A stretch of 64,000 bases of DNA, from the NCBI GenBank assembly GCA_963709525.1, contig CAVPXB010000009.1:186001-250000 (forward strand). Reading direction: 5' to 3'. The notes below the pieces were generated by a model. That model was given only the letters and a program-made list of their open reading frames with translations. It ran no database searches and was not told the DNA's origin. The position numbers and the translations under genes were made by a program. Source of the DNA: CAIWHR01 sp963709525 (GTDB lineage: Bacteria > Pseudomonadota > Gammaproteobacteria > Burkholderiales > Casimicrobiaceae). Shown one piece after another: positions 62,858 to 64,000 of the stretch (position 1 is the first letter of the stretch; each line of letters begins with the position of its first letter).

Positions 62858-64000
62858 GTGCCGTGGCGGCGCTGTCGATCCGTCGCCTCGACGCGTCGTC
62901 GCCGTCCTTCGACGGCGACCTGGCCGCGCTGACCGCCTTCGAGGCGGCGCAGGACCCCGCGATCGACGCGGCCGTCGCAGCGATCATCGCCGATGTTCGC
63001 GCGCGCGGCGACGCGGCGGTCCTCGAGGCGACGGCGCGGTTCGACCGCGTCGAGGCGCGGTCGGTCGCGGCGCTGGAGATCACTGCCGACGAGATGCGTG
63101 CGGCGTTCGACGCGCTGCCGGCCGCGCAGCGCGACGCGCTGACGCAGGCGGCGGCGCGGGTGCGCTCGTACCACGAGCGGCAGAAGCTGGCATCGTGGTC
63201 GTACACGGACGCCGACGGCAGCGAGTTCGGCCAGCAGGTGACGCCCATCGATCGCGTCGGCGTCTACGTCCCCGGCGGCAAGGCGGCGTATCCGTCGTCG
63301 GTGCTGATGCAGGTGATCCCCGCGCATGTTGCCGGCGTGCCCGAGATCATCATGGTGGTGCCGACGCCGGATGGCGTGCGCAATCCGCTGGTGCTGGCGG
63401 CAGCGCACCTGGCCGGCGTGTCGCGGGCGTTCACCATCGGCGGCGCGCAGGCGGTTGCGGCGCTCGCCTTTGGCACGGCGACGATTCCCGCCGTCGACAA
63501 GATCTGCGGTCCCGGCAATGCCTACGTGGCGGCGGCCAAGCGGCGCGTGTTCGGCACGGTGGGCATCGACATGGTCGCGGGCGTGTCCGAGATCCTGGTG
63601 ATCGCCGATGCGAGCGCGAATCCGGACTGGGTCGCGATGGATCTTTTCGCGCAGGCCGAGCACGACGAGCTCGCGCAGGCGATCCTGGTGTGTGCCGACG
63701 CCGGGTTCCTGGACGCGGTGGAGGCGAGCGCTGCGCGGCAGATCGAGTCGATGCCGCGGCGCGCGATCATCGAAGCGTCCTTCGCCAGGCGCGGGGCGCT
63801 GATCAAGGTGCGCGATCTCGAACACGCTTGCGCGCTGTCCAACCACATCGCCCCCGAGCACCTGGAGCTTGCCGTCGCCGACCCGGATGCGCTGCTGCCG
63901 AAGATCCGCCATGCGGGCGCGATTTTTCTGGGGCACGCGTCGTCGGAAGCGCTGGGAGATTACTGCGCCGGCCCCAACCACGTGCTGCCGACGGGCCGCA
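62854..64000 (+). CDS. hisD: Histidinol dehydrogenase HisD (3' end outside window)
   Basis: The first 382 residues of a normal length of about 430-440. VTPIDRVGVYVPGGKAAYPS, GGAQAVAALAFGT, DKICGPGNAYVAAAKR and the catalytic EHLE (SNHIAPEHLELA) are present. It makes the last two oxidations in histidine synthesis and is a zinc enzyme. Translationally coupled to hisG. Confidence 0.96.
   Translation, partial: MSAVAALSIRRLDASSPSFDGDLAALTAFEAAQDPAIDAAVAAIIADVRARGDAAVLEATARFDRVEARSVAALEITADEMRAAFDALPAAQRDALTQAAARVRSYHERQKLASWSYTDADGSEFGQQVTPIDRVGVYVPGGKAAYPSSVLMQVIPAHVAGVPEIIMVVPTPDGVRNPLVLAAAHLAGVSRAFTIGGAQAVAALAFGTATIPAVDKICGPGNAYVAAAKRRVFGTVGIDMVAGVSEILVIADASANPDWVAMDLFAQAEHDELAQAILVCADAGFLDAVEASAARQIESMPRRAIIEASFARRGALIKVRDLEHACALSNHIAPEHLELAVADPDALLPKIRHAGAIFLGHASSEALGDYCAGPNHVLPTGR

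Noticed and set aside
1..64000. tRNA or rRNA genes, prophage genes, toxin-antitoxin pairs, restriction systems
   Set aside because: None was recognised on either strand; RNase P RNA is the only structural RNA found.

Overview
This GC-rich window comes from a betaproteobacterium. The evidence is gene order: a kdsD-kdsC-lptC-lptA-lptB-rpoN-hpf-ptsN-hprK block with rapZ nearby, an mlaFEDACB operon leading into yadGH-like/ibaG/murA/hisG/hisD, short-form HisG and Hpf, and a DksA with a degenerate zinc finger. Almost everything is chromosomal housekeeping. The exceptions are one very large RTX gene and a set of small palindromic elements.

Layout. 1-1.5 kb (minus): two ATPase subunits of a glycerol-type ABC importer. 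1.7-6 kb (plus): a SodC-like lipoprotein, fabI, a frameshifted FAD oxidoreductase and an MFS transporter. 6.04-6.39 kb (minus): RNase P RNA. 6.4-7.5 kb (minus): pyrC, divergent from dksA and an Fe-superoxide dismutase. 9.2-16.7 kb (plus): a STAS protein, hslV without hslU, a UbiH-family monooxygenase, dsbC, an SPFH/zinc-ribbon pair, a membrane protein and an SDR. 16.7-18.4 kb (minus): a compact HAD/lipoprotein/GNAT operon. 18.5-22.5 kb: a ferredoxin-NADP reductase and aminopeptidase N, both broken by indels, and an exported FKBP. 22.8-24.5 kb: a conserved gene of unknown function. 24.5-32.2 kb (minus): a long operon-like run rapZ-ubiX-yebC-ruvC-HAD-ruvA-ruvB-ybgC-tolQRA. 32.5-44.3 kb (plus): a small membrane protein and an 11.2-kb RTX gene with a lipase-like N-terminus. 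44.3-51.7 kb (minus): hprK, ptsN, hpf, rpoN, lptB, lptA, lptC, kdsC, kdsD. 51.8-64 kb (plus): a Kef-type antiporter, the mla operon, an ABC-2 exporter, ibaG, murA, queF, hisG and the start of hisD.

How the genes work together. kdsC/kdsD feed Kdo synthesis, and lptA/B/C export LPS. The mla genes keep phospholipid out of the outer leaflet, and tolQRA drive outer-membrane invagination; the window is therefore rich in cell-envelope biogenesis. rpoN-hpf-ptsN-hprK and rapZ are the nitrogen-PTS/envelope-precursor control module, but here the usual hprK-rapZ junction is split by the RTX locus.

Notable signals. (1) Two MITE-like palindromic elements (46026-46196 and 59750-59910) have different terminal repeats but share a central stem-loop core whose stem differs by two compensatory base-pair changes; end-only derivatives lie at 8111, 31314 and 32295. 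(2) A Tat-type signal sequence lies just upstream of sodB, one base out of frame in a T6 run. (3) Many conserved genes carry single-base indels, most of them one surplus base, with motifs intact on both sides; this looks more like consensus error than gene decay. (4) The RTX locus sits exactly between hprK and rapZ.
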